The notes below the pieces were generated by a model that was not told the DNA's origin, did no database searches, and saw only the letters and a list, made by a program, of their open reading frames with translations. From assembly GCF_002080045.1 (NCBI RefSeq), contig NZ_MUIN01000012.1, positions 98,416-162,415 of the forward strand: 64,000 nt of DNA, given 5' to 3'. Positions 16,457-24,665 of this stretch are shown piece after piece (within the stretch, counting starts at the first letter, position 1; the number at the start of each line of letters is the position of its first letter). This DNA comes from Pseudomonas sp. Bc-h (GTDB taxonomy: Bacteria > Pseudomonadota > Gammaproteobacteria > Pseudomonadales > Pseudomonadaceae). The position numbers and the translations under genes were made by a program.

Positions 16457-17656
16457 TCAGGCCACCGGGATTGACGGATCAGCCGCCGCCAAAGCTGTAG
16501 CGCGCTCGGCAATCGGTGGATAGATCCAGATCGAATTGATATTGCCCTTCAAGGTCTTGGCCTCCTCCTTGACCAGCTTCAACTGACGGTCCCAGCCCTC
16601 GGTGTACACCGCGCCCCACTCGCCCAGGTCCAGGCAGGTGACGTATTTGGGTTGACGATAGGCAGTCGTTGGCACACCAAGCAGATCGGCCGCGACGTTA
16701 TTCCCGGCATGACGGCCGAGCGCAATCGCATGCTGGCAGGACATCGCCGCATAGTGACCTTCATCATCGGTCGCGGCATACGCCACGTCGCCGGCGGCAT
16801 AGATGTCGTTCTGGCCCAGGACTTTCAAGTTCGCATCCACATGCAAACGGCCCAGCGAATCGCGCTCGCCCGGCACCTGCTCGGTCAGCGAACTGGCACG
16901 GAAGCCGACCGTCCAGATCACGGTTTGCGCTTGGATATGGCGACCGTCCGCCAGCGTGACGCCATTCGTGTCGATGCCCGCCACCGACGCGTCAAGGCAC
17001 CACTCGATGCCCAGATGAGCCGACGCCTCGGCAATCGAAGGGCTGATGCCCTTGCCAAGCGCAGCGCCGATTTCAGCGCCGCGGTCGACCACGATCACAT
17101 TGACCTTGGCATCCGCACCCAACACAGCACGCAGACGCGCCGGCAGCTCGGTCGCCGTTTCAATGCCGGTGAAGCCACCACCGCACACCACGACGGTGTT
17201 CCGTGCTTCGGATTCTGGGTAATCGGCCAATGCCTTGATGTGGCGTTCCAGGCAAGCGGCGGTCTCGATTTCGTCGACATCGAAGGCGCGCTCTATCCCT
17301 TCGATGGCTGGACGGTTCAGGCGACTGCCCGTGGCCAGGACCAATTTGTCGTAGCTCAACCAACTGTGCACCCCGGGCGCTGCGATGTACTCGACGCGCT
17401 TGCCTGAGGTGTCGATGTTGGCGGCCACGCCTTCGACAAACTGAATACCGGTGGCATCGAACAGCTCGGCCAGCGACGCTTTCATTTCATGCACGTTCGG
17501 CTCATAAAAGCGCGGACGAATACGCAGTTCCGCTTGCGGCGCCAACACAGTGATCTGCACATCTGTGGAGCCATTCAAGTCAAGCAGCCGTGCGGCGCTC
17601 AATGCACTCCAGACACCACCGAATCCAGCACCCAATACCAGGATATGTCGTTTCAT
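16457..17656 (-). CDS. NAD(P)/FAD-dependent oxidoreductase, type II NADH dehydrogenase-like
   Basis: 399 residues with two dinucleotide folds: the FAD site HILVLGAGFGGVWSALSA at the N-terminus and the NAD site VVVCGGGFTGIETATELP near residue 170. The FAD-closing motif QNDIYAAGDVAY is near 290. The length and lack of a redox Cys pair fit NDH-2 or related quinone reductases rather than a thioredoxin-reductase type. It would pass electrons from NADH to quinones at the membrane without pumping protons. It sits between a membrane PAS kinase and FixJ-type regulators, which hints at redox or oxygen control, but no operator is evident. The 203 bp upstream hold no other gene. Confidence 0.88.
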   Translation of the reverse strand: MKRHILVLGAGFGGVWSALSAARLLDLNGSTDVQITVLAPQAELRIRPRFYEPNVHEMKASLAELFDATGIQFVEGVAANIDTSGKRVEYIAAPGVHSWLSYDKLVLATGSRLNRPAIEGIERAFDVDEIETAACLERHIKALADYPESEARNTVVVCGGGFTGIETATELPARLRAVLGADAKVNVIVVDRGAEIGAALGKGISPSIAEASAHLGIEWCLDASVAGIDTNGVTLADGRHIQAQTVIWTVGFRASSLTEQVPGERDSLGRLHVDANLKVLGQNDIYAAGDVAYAATDDEGHYAAMSCQHAIALGRHAGNNVAADLLGVPTTAYRQPKYVTCLDLGEWGAVYTEGWDRQLKLVKEEAKTLKGNINSIWIYPPIAERATALAAADPSIPVA

Positions 17657-17859
17657 GTTTATTCCAGATGTGTATGTTCAAGGAGGGGTTGTTTGTGATC
17701 GATGGTTTACTGTAACGACATGCCCCATGGGCGTCATGGCTGCATAAGTTGGCTATGTTAGTGACAAGGTTTTAATCACTCATACTTTGGTATAGCCGAG
17801 CGCAGTGCTGGCCACGTGAGTTAATACACGTATACATAAACGCCGACTTTAGCCAATGG

Positions 17860-18246
17860 TTAACAACCCTTGCCCCCGAGTGCGATGTCCAGACAGGCGA
17901 TCAGTTGTTCATCATCAAAAGGTTTGGACAGATAACAGCAGGCGCCGAGCTTCTGAGCAGCCTGCCGCGGGGCCTGATGGGCCGATGCCGTGATAAAGAT
18001 GACCGGCGTCGAATGCCCGGCCGAGAGCAGTTGCTCGTACATCTGCAAACCGCTTGCACCCGGCATCTGGATGTCAGAAACCAGGCAGTTCATTGCCTCG
18101 ATAGACCGGGACGCCAGAAACTGTTCGGCACTGTCGAACAGGTGCACGGAATAACCCAGTGAACGCAACAGACTGTCCAGCGATACTCGAACGTTTTCAT
18201 CATCATCAATCACTGCAATTGCCGGACGGGTGACCAATTTATGCAC
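17860..18246 (-). CDS. single-domain FixJ-type response regulator
   Basis: 128 residues, receiver only: acidic pocket IDDDE near 13-17, phospho-acceptor Asp58 in CLVSDIQMPG, conserved Lys108 in LSKPF. It is most like receivers of the FixJ/NarL kind, but the protein ends at the receiver edge. It lies 92 bp downstream of a LuxR-type regulator on the same strand. It may compete for, or relay, phosphate from the PAS kinase at 14621-16222. Confidence 0.9.
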   Translation of the reverse strand: MHKLVTRPAIAVIDDDENVRVSLDSLLRSLGYSVHLFDSAEQFLASRSIEAMNCLVSDIQMPGASGLQMYEQLLSAGHSTPVIFITASAHQAPRQAAQKLGACCYLSKPFDDEQLIACLDIALGGKGC

Positions 18247-18338
18247 CTTCCCTTGATAAGGGTCGAGTCCGTTGACTGTCCCTTCCTACACCATACCCCC
18301 TGCCCGTGGCGACATAATCATACTTGCGTATAGTTATC

Positions 18339-19013
18339 TTATTTGTCGTGTTTCAAACTCAGCGCCTGCGCCATGCGCACCAGTTCGGCGAATGTTTTAG
18401 CATTCATTTTGCGCATGACATTGGCCCGGTGAATCTTCACGGTAATTTCACTCAGGCACACTTCGCTGGCGATCTGTTTATTCATCAAACCGGACGCAGC
18501 CAATGCCATGACGCCCTGCTCACGCACGCTGAGCGTCTGGTAGCGGCTGCGCAATGCCGCCATGCCCTTGCTCGCTTCTCGCTGTTGCGCGTCCTTGCTC
18601 AACGCCTGCGCTACGGCGTCCAGCAGGTCCTGATCACGGAACGGCTTGGCGAGAAAATCCACGGCGCCGGCCTTCATCGCCTTGACTGTCATTGCGATGT
18701 CGCCATGGCCCGTCATGAACACGATGGGCAATGTTTCCCTGGCCTTGACCAACTCGTTCTGGAAGTCGAGCCCGCTGATGCCTTGCAGCCGGACATCCAG
18801 CACCAGACAGCTGTTGATATCCGGTCGTTTGAAACCGAGAAACTCTGCCGCTGAGGCGAAGAGTTCCACTCGCAGCCCAATCGAGCGCAACAGGCTGCTC
18901 AGGGATTCACGTAATAACTGATCGTCATCGACGATAAAAACGCAGGAAGTATCGGTGGCCATTTTGCTGGTCATCGGATTGTGCTTCTGGCTGTTGGTGT
19001 AAAGAGTGCCCAT
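18339..19013 (-). CDS. FixJ/LuxR-family response regulator
   Basis: 224 residues from the ATG at 19011-19013, chosen because AGGTGG lies nine bases upstream; the frame is open to 19070, and ATGs at 18974 and 18962 would remove a poorly conserved leader but have no ribosome site. The receiver has VDDD near 28-31, Asp73 in LVLDVRLQG and Lys123 in LAKPF. A LuxR helix-turn-helix follows, from LSVREQGVMALAASG to EITVKIHRANVMRKM. It is a DNA-binding output protein, probably for the membrane PAS kinase. With the receiver-only gene it forms a two-regulator set. Confidence 0.92.
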   Translation of the reverse strand: MGTLYTNSQKHNPMTSKMATDTSCVFIVDDDQLLRESLSSLLRSIGLRVELFASAAEFLGFKRPDINSCLVLDVRLQGISGLDFQNELVKARETLPIVFMTGHGDIAMTVKAMKAGAVDFLAKPFRDQDLLDAVAQALSKDAQQREASKGMAALRSRYQTLSVREQGVMALAASGLMNKQIASEVCLSEITVKIHRANVMRKMNAKTFAELVRMAQALSLKHDK

Positions 19014-19248
19014 TGATCTGATCCCACCTGAAGGGGTCACGCCAAAGGAAGTTGGCAGCCGGGTGTACACCGACGCGGGGCGCAGGTGACATCAGCCAGG
19101 GAGGCGTGTACCGGTTGTGCTGGACGCGTGAGGTTTTTCGAACTGAAAGACTGCTCAGGAGTGTATGAGCGCGGCTGTCAGAGCGACACGACATAAAACC
19201 CTGATTTTCTGCCAAGGGTTGGCAGGATCAGTGGCGCCACCAATCCCC

Positions 19249-19385
19249 GTGGGAGACGCCGGAGGTCACGACGGTACGGGCCGCGATTCGGACGAAGCGG
19301 TGTGTCAGACAACAACAGCTGCGACTGACCCACCGCTATCGTCCGACCGCGGCCCGGGCTGTCGCACAGCTCCAGCAGCTCCCAC
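19249..19385. repeat. REPIN copy A
   Basis: About 137 bp starting GTGGGAGACGCCGGAGG and ending AGCAGCTCCCAC. The two halves are imperfect inverted repeats meeting at about 19317. This copy is longest and most divergent in the middle. Confidence 0.75.
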
Positions 19386-19410
19386 AAGTCCAGCGCCAGA
19401 CGCGGTTCTT

Positions 19411-19534
19411 GTGGGAGACGCCGGAGGTCACGACGGTACGGGCCGCGATTCGGACGATGGCGGCTTGTCAGTTAGCAAATGAGCCAGCTGACGCACCGCT
19501 ATCGCGGCTGTCGCACAGCTCCAGCAGCTCCCAC
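19411..19534. repeat. REPIN copy B
   Basis: About 124 bp with the same ends as copy A and the central GCAAATGAGCCAGCTGACGC stretch shared with copy C. Confidence 0.78.
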
Positions 19535-19561
19535 AGGGGTCCTGTGTACTCCGGGATTACC

Positions 19562-19679
19562 GTGGGAGACGCCGGAGGCCACGACGGCAGCGATGCGGAC
19601 GATAGCAGCGTGTCAGTCAGCAAATGAGCCATCTGACCCACCGCTATCGCGGCTGTCGCACAGCTCCAGCAGCTCCCAC
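19562..19679. repeat. REPIN copy C
   Basis: About 118 bp, closest to copy B in the middle and right arm. The left arm differs in GGCCACGACGGCAGCG. Confidence 0.78.
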
Positions 19680-19722
19680 AGGTTTTGTGCCAAACCCAGA
19701 TCTGCAGCACGCCACAATCCCC

Positions 19723-19773
19723 GTGGGAGACGCCGGAGGCCGTGACAATACGGGCCGCGACTCGGACGATGGC
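19723..19773. repeat. single REP arm (half element D)
   Basis: It begins GTGGGAGACGCCGGAGG like the left arms of copies A-C and stops after GGACGATGGCG. No right arm follows. It ends about 35 bp from the LysR stop codon. Confidence 0.65.
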
Positions 19774-19807
19774 GATCTGGCAGTGTGCTTTGAGATGTTG
19801 AAGGCGC

Positions 19808-20749
19808 TCAGGCCGCCACCACCGACAGGGGACGCCGGCTGTTATCGCTGAGCAATTCGCTGAAACGCGAACGCAACCAGCGTTCTGCCGGATCGTTGTT
19901 GGCGACGCCGCGCCAGACCATCGACAACTCGAAGCCATTCAGGTCCAGTGGCACGGCTTCCGCGCGCAAGTGGCTGGAGGATGCAGCCATCGCGTGAGCC
20001 ACGTAATCCGGCACCACCGCCACCAGATCGCTGTCCGCCAGCAGCACAGGCAGCGCGCTGAATTGCGGCACGTTGAGCACCACCTGACGGCTGCGTGAGA
20101 CCCGTTTCAAAGCGCGGTCGGTATCGGCCACCAGCGTGCCCATGGACGCTACGGCAGCGTGGGGTCGGCGACAGAACTCATCCAGACTCATCGCTCCTTT
20201 CGCCGAATCGGCGCGTAATACCATCGGCCTGATCATGCGCAGGAACTTGCGTTTGGACGTTGCAGGCAACTCCCCTGTATAGCTGATGCCAACTGAAATC
20301 TCGCCGGTGGCGAGCAGGCTTGGCATGCGGTGGCAGTCGGTGTGGTGAATCACCAGACGGACGCCCGGTGCCTCGGTGCGCAAGCGGCGCAGCAACGGCG
20401 GCAGCAGGCCGTACTCGACATCGTCGGAAAGGCCGATGTGAAAAGTACCGGTGCTGTTGGCAGGGTCGAAATCAGAGGTCTGGCTGAGGGTGGTGGCAAT
20501 GGTGTCGAGCAATGGCGTGAGAATCTGAAACAGGTCTTCGGCCCGTGCGGTGGGCTCCATGCAACGCCCGTTGCGAATGAACAAGGGGTCGGCAAACAGG
20601 TTGCGCAACCGCGACAAGGCATTGCTCACAGCGGGTTGCCCAAGGAACAGTTTCTCGCCGACGCGACTGACATTGCGCTCGTTCATCATGGCTTCGAAGA
20701 TCACCAGAAGGCTCAGGTCCGTGCGGCGCAGATCGTGTCGGGTCAGCAT
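19808..20749 (-). CDS. LysR-family transcriptional regulator
   Basis: 313 residues. The N-terminal winged helix-turn-helix covers about 10-70 (LLVIFEAMMNERNVSRVGEK and QPAVSNALSRLR); the effector-binding domain follows. The LRRTDLSLL opening and NALSRLR-DPLF pattern are those of the NodD/NahR-like branch. GGAGG lies close upstream of the ATG. It is 207 bp from the ArnT-like gene on the same strand. I cannot name the effector or target. Confidence 0.9.
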   Translation of the reverse strand: MLTRHDLRRTDLSLLVIFEAMMNERNVSRVGEKLFLGQPAVSNALSRLRNLFADPLFIRNGRCMEPTARAEDLFQILTPLLDTIATTLSQTSDFDPANSTGTFHIGLSDDVEYGLLPPLLRRLRTEAPGVRLVIHHTDCHRMPSLLATGEISVGISYTGELPATSKRKFLRMIRPMVLRADSAKGAMSLDEFCRRPHAAVASMGTLVADTDRALKRVSRSRQVVLNVPQFSALPVLLADSDLVAVVPDYVAHAMAASSSHLRAEAVPLDLNGFELSMVWRGVANNDPAERWLRSRFSELLSDNSRRPLSVVAA

Positions 20750-20956
20750 TTCAACCTCCTGGGCAACAGGTCCCGTGAGTGAGATGGATAGCCGCCTGAA
20801 CGTTACGACCGAATCCCGTCGGCTCGCGGCAAAGCCATGTGTTGCGGCATGTGGTTACTGTAACGAGGCGCCGCGCCGCTGTCGTTTATGCCCGAGTTGC
20901 GCCAGCTAGCGCATGGGTTTGTCCGATTTATACCCGCGTATAGGCGTGGTACCCGA

Positions 20957-22585
20957 TCACGGGGCGGGCACGCGCACCAGCACATAATCCTCCTTGTCAA
21001 AACGGCCGCTGAACCATACCGGCAGCTGCCCCAGCGGCGTGCCCTGCAATTGCTGGAAATCGCCATTGCTCATGACCACATTGGCCGGCCCTTTCACGGC
21101 GCTCAACTGCTCAGGGGTTTCGGTGAATACAGGCTGCAGGTCCTGATTGACATTGACCATGAACTTGATGCCCTTGGCGTCCTTGCCCATGGAGTGCAGC
21201 ACCAGCGGCGCCTTGTCATCCAGCGTCCGCTCAAGCACGCCCTGAGTAAAATGCCGAGTGTCGTACAAGGTACGCTCGGCTTTCTCGAACACACCGATGT
21301 AGCTGATCCAGACCGCCAGAACAGCGCAGGCTGGCAGGCCGTAGAGCCTCAGGCGCGGGCGCATCAACAGCGGCAGCGCAATCAGTTGCAGCAGCCCCAG
21401 CCCCACCAACACCGGCCCGATATCGCTCAGCGCTTCAGGGAACCTTGGCCGCACTGCCAACAAACCGCCCATCAATGCGCCCGGTATGAAACAGCACAGC
21501 GTCAATGTCAGCCCGCGCAACCACCAGAACGCACGCCCGGTTCGAACCTGAAACGGATACGCCGCGATGATCGCGGCCATGGGCAGCATCGGCAGGACAT
21601 AGCGGGCCTTCTTCGCCTGGGGAATCGACAGGCCGACCATGACTACCAATCCGGCAAACGCGCACAGGTACAGCAAATGCAGCGCTGCACTGGTTTGTCT
21701 TCGGGCAGTCAGGGCAACGATCACCAGCACCACAAGCGCCAGTGGGTATGCCAGCGCGTAATTGCCCATGGAGCTTGCGAAATACCAGAACAGCGGGCTC
21801 GAGCCCTCGCTGCCGTCCATGCGTGAGGTGACTTGCATGCGCACCACCTCGGCGAGCAGCGCCTCGCCGCCACTGACCCGCGCCAGCAACAGGAGGGTCA
21901 ACGTGCAAACCACCAGCAACAGCAACGCGGCCATCCCGAACCACCAGAAGCGCCGCCATTGCTGGCCGAACAGGTAGTAGCTGCAGGCCACCCCCGCAGG
22001 CACCACCAGCCCGATGGGGCCGCGAATCGCGAAGCCCAATACCAGCAATGCAAACACCAGCCATAGGCGGCGGGATGAACCGAAATGATCGCAGGCATAC
22101 GCCAGGTAGAACACGGCAAAGGAAACCGTGGCAAGCATCTGGTCCAGCGACACCGCGCGGGTTTCGGTGATGAAGGTGTTGGTCAGCAACAGCAGAGCGA
22201 TACTCAGCCAGGCCCAGCGTCGGGAGTAAGGCGACAGCAACCGATAGATCAGACCCACCATGACCGCTGACGCGATACAGGTCGGCAGCCAGGCGCTGAA
22301 ACTGGTCACTTGCCCGAAAGGCAACGATGCAAGGTAGATGAGCCACGTGGTGAAACCCGAGTAGTCGGGATAGGGCTCGCCATAAGTGGTGGGGAAAAAA
22401 CCGGGGCCGTGGCGCAGCATTTCCTGGGCGAACAGCACGAAGCGGGAGTCGAACCCGATGATCGGCAGGTGCCAACTGGCGATGATGAACACCATAAACG
22501 CCAGCCCACCGGCACTCCACGCCTGACGTCTGGCCCGCGCCGGAGTGACACCTGATAAAAACTCGGAAGCGATCGACGTCAACAC
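20957..22585 (-). CDS. ArnT-like membrane glycosyltransferase (GT39/GT83 type)
   Basis: 542 residues with a membrane helix near 27-43, then the periplasmic loop FDSRFVLFAQEML, which matches the position of PDETRYAQ in ArnT but replaces DE by DS, and about eleven further helices. A C-terminal soluble part of about 110 residues follows. Relatives use a polyprenyl-phosphate sugar to glycosylate lipid A, another lipid or a protein at the periplasmic side. It is not coupled to donor-synthesis genes and is too diverged to be a second ArnT with confidence. It diverges from the Ais-like phosphatase gene. Confidence 0.85.
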   Translation of the reverse strand: MLTSIASEFLSGVTPARARRQAWSAGGLAFMVFIIASWHLPIIGFDSRFVLFAQEMLRHGPGFFPTTYGEPYPDYSGFTTWLIYLASLPFGQVTSFSAWLPTCIASAVMVGLIYRLLSPYSRRWAWLSIALLLLTNTFITETRAVSLDQMLATVSFAVFYLAYACDHFGSSRRLWLVFALLVLGFAIRGPIGLVVPAGVACSYYLFGQQWRRFWWFGMAALLLLVVCTLTLLLLARVSGGEALLAEVVRMQVTSRMDGSEGSSPLFWYFASSMGNYALAYPLALVVLVIVALTARRQTSAALHLLYLCAFAGLVVMVGLSIPQAKKARYVLPMLPMAAIIAAYPFQVRTGRAFWWLRGLTLTLCCFIPGALMGGLLAVRPRFPEALSDIGPVLVGLGLLQLIALPLLMRPRLRLYGLPACAVLAVWISYIGVFEKAERTLYDTRHFTQGVLERTLDDKAPLVLHSMGKDAKGIKFMVNVNQDLQPVFTETPEQLSAVKGPANVVMSNGDFQQLQGTPLGQLPVWFSGRFDKEDYVLVRVPAP

Positions 22586-23093
22586 ACACTCCTGTTGTCA
22601 GCGCACTGCGGGGGCCACGACTGACGAAAGCGTAGACGCCATCGTCGATCTGCGTCGTCGGATAATACGAGCCCGTTCGCCCCTGTCGGATATACCGGGC
22701 ACGCTCCAACATCATTCTTTAATTAAAATAACGCCCGGCCTTATATACAGCAGGACGAGGAAACCGGGAATTCACCAATGTTGTCAGCCTTTACACTTCT
22801 CGCTCTTTTCAGCCAGCGGACAGCAAGTTGAAAGTTTCGTGAAAAATATCCTGCCCTGCATGTTGTTCATTTGAAACTTCATCTTGCGCCTGTTCTCCCA
22901 AGCCTGCAAAGCAGCCGCGAAATGTGAAAACCCTTTTCACACGCGCTTCACCGGCCGTTCACTCCCCTCCCTTTACCCTGCGCGCAGACTCATCGGCGTC
23001 CCGGCGTGATGCGCTGCAGACTTATTCATGCACATCGCTTGCGCCAACTTAAAGACGCTCGACCTTATTTCCTTTAATGCAAACGGGCCGATC
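22586..23093. other. divergent control region between the glycosyltransferase and phosphatase genes
   Basis: 508 bp with no supported gene. An AT-rich stretch lies near 22715-22740. A perfect palindrome lies at 22924-22940 and a direct repeat CTTCAC-N5-GTTCAC at 22946-22962. The repeat differs from a PhoP-type box at the last base of each half. Confidence 0.5.
22924..22940. promoter_or_regulatory. palindrome with ColR-like TTTTCAC core
   Basis: GTGAAAA-CCC-TTTTCAC is a perfect 7-bp inverted repeat. TTTTCAC is the conserved right half of the ColR-binding motif as I recall it, but the left half of that motif is not matched. It lies about 155 bp upstream of the phosphatase ATG at 23094, in a neighbourhood containing a ColS-like kinase. 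Confidence 0.35.
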
Positions 23094-23777
23094 ATGACCT
23101 CGAACTTCAGCCACGCTCTGGATGAATTGAGCGCACGTTATCGCGCACTGAGAAAGTCTGCGCGGCTTGCACTCGTGATAACCGGTGCGTTACTGCTTCT
23201 GAGCATGATCGCATTCGCCCTCAAACCTGCACCGATGACCGATCTTGCCGAGGGCCATCATTCGCGCAGCGCCGATCTTTATTCACTGTGGGACCAAGGC
23301 AATGTGGTCATTCTCATGCGCCATGTCGAGCGCTGCGACCACTCGACCAACCCATGCCTGGCCCAACCTGACGGCATCACTGTCAAAGGCCAGCGCGTCG
23401 CCGATCGCATGGGGCAGGCATTGCACCAGCTCGGGCTGACTCAGGCCGACATCTACAACAGCCCCCTGCGCCGGACCGAACAGACCTCAAGCTTCGTCTT
23501 CAATCGCGCCGCCACCGCTCAGGACTGGTTGATCAACTGCCGTGGCTCGATGCTCGACAACGTTCTCAAGCACAAACAGGACCATCACAACCTGATCCTG
23601 GTGACCCACAGCGAATGCGTCAGCGCGCTGGAAAAGTCCCTCAACGTGCCCTCGCCGGTTTCACTGGATTACGGCGCCTCGCTGATCCTGTCGGTCAACC
23701 CCGATGACCACAGCACCAGAGTGCTGGGCTTTATCGACGCGCGCGACTGGGCAAAAGTCGTCGCCAGGCGCCCCTGA
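23094..23777 (+). CDS. Ais/PmrG-like histidine phosphatase
   Basis: 227 residues from the ATG at 23094 (an upstream ATG at 23028 has no ribosome site). A membrane anchor (about 25-42) precedes a histidine-phosphatase domain with the RHxE motif in VVILMRHVERCDH, the basic site LRRTEQTSS, and the second catalytic His in ILVTHSECVSA. Four or five cysteines suggest disulfides in the periplasm. Relatives include Ais/PmrG, which removes a phosphate from LPS core heptose. The neighbouring lipid-phosphatase and ArnT-like genes fit an envelope role. The PAP2 gene follows after 45 bp. Confidence 0.82.
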   Translation: MTSNFSHALDELSARYRALRKSARLALVITGALLLLSMIAFALKPAPMTDLAEGHHSRSADLYSLWDQGNVVILMRHVERCDHSTNPCLAQPDGITVKGQRVADRMGQALHQLGLTQADIYNSPLRRTEQTSSFVFNRAATAQDWLINCRGSMLDNVLKHKQDHHNLILVTHSECVSALEKSLNVPSPVSLDYGASLILSVNPDDHSTRVLGFIDARDWAKVVARRP

Positions 23778-23822
23778 TCCAACTCTCTCAACCTTTCCTG
23801 CCACTCAGGGGAACACGCGATC

Positions 23823-24665
23823 GTGTACAACAGCAGAAACCGCTTTTACCTCACCCATGTCGGCATTCCGTTGCTGCTGGCCCTTGCTCTGTACGTCTGT
23901 TTCGACCTGACCGGGCTGGACGTGATCCTCAGCGACTGGATGTACAACACCACCACCCACGCCTTCCCGTTGCAGCACAACAAGCTGTTCGAGACCATCA
24001 CGCACAAATGGGCTCGCATCATCCCGAACTGGACCGGCGAGGCGGCGATCATCGGAGCCGTTCTGTCATTCCTTTGGCCCCGCATCAAGGCCGAGAAACA
24101 CGCAAAGCTGATGGCCTGGCTAGAGAAAGTTCGCGTTGCTCCCGCGCTGCGGTTCCTCACTCGCCATCGCCGTGATCTGCTGTTCGTGGTCTTCGCTTTC
24201 TCGATCACTACCGCAGCGATTCATTACTTCAAGAGCCACACCAGCATCTACTGCCCGGTGGAAACCACTCTTTATGGGGGCACCGAGCAGAAGAAAGAGT
24301 GGTTCGAGAATTTCAATCTGCTGCATGATGCCGGCAAAGGTCGTTGCTGGCCCGGTGGTCATGCGTCCGGCGGTTTCACTATGATGGCGTTGTTCTTCGT
24401 GGCCCGCCGTTACCGCTGGCGCCATGCCCGCAAGGTCCTGGCGTTTTCGCTGATCCTGGGGACGATCTATGGCACCACTCGGGTGTTTCAGGGTTGGCAC
24501 TTCATGTCCCACACCCCTTGGGCCGGGATCATCGTCTGGTTTTCGACGTTCCTCACGGCGATGGCGTTCTACGGCCGCACGAGGCTGGATGCCTCAGTCC
24601 AACTGGCTGCCGAGGGGCGCCCAATCAACCCAACGATTGCTCCGCAGCCTCAAGCACAACCGTAA
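23823..24665 (+). CDS. PAP2-family membrane phosphatase
   Basis: 280 residues starting with GTG, with AGGGGAA about ten bases upstream. Helices are at about 12-30, 67-82, 115-135, 195-210, and two more near the C-terminus. PAP2 motifs are PGGHASGG (motif 2) and RVFQGWHFMSHTPWAG (motif 3); motif 1 is less clear. Members dephosphorylate undecaprenyl pyrophosphate or lipid A on the periplasmic side. It probably shares an operon with the histidine phosphatase. Its 3' end overlaps the convergent kinase by 41 bp. Confidence 0.85.
   Translation: MYNSRNRFYLTHVGIPLLLALALYVCFDLTGLDVILSDWMYNTTTHAFPLQHNKLFETITHKWARIIPNWTGEAAIIGAVLSFLWPRIKAEKHAKLMAWLEKVRVAPALRFLTRHRRDLLFVVFAFSITTAAIHYFKSHTSIYCPVETTLYGGTEQKKEWFENFNLLHDAGKGRCWPGGHASGGFTMMALFFVARRYRWRHARKVLAFSLILGTIYGTTRVFQGWHFMSHTPWAGIIVWFSTFLTAMAFYGRTRLDASVQLAAEGRPINPTIAPQPQAQP

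Larger units (their letters stand above)
19014..19807. other. intergenic REPIN cluster
   Basis: 794 bp between the FixJ-type gene and the LysR gene; both run leftward. Positions 19249-19773 consist almost wholly of repeats: three complete REPINs and one half element, all in the same orientation and 25-45 bp apart. A small TGCCAA/TTGGCA hairpin lies near 19210. I find no supported gene; open frames on either strand are repeat-derived. Confidence 0.7.

Noticed and set aside
19249..19773. CRISPR array
   Set aside because: The repeats are about 120 bp palindromic units, not 25-40 bp direct repeats with unique spacers, and no cas gene is present.
19165..19851. Open frames through the 19.2-19.8 kb repeats
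   Set aside because: Their products are translated REP sequence and repeat the same peptide fragments.
24625..24665. Possible frameshift at the PAP2/kinase overlap
   Set aside because: Both proteins end normally for their families; the 41-bp overlap is a convergent overlap of two intact genes.
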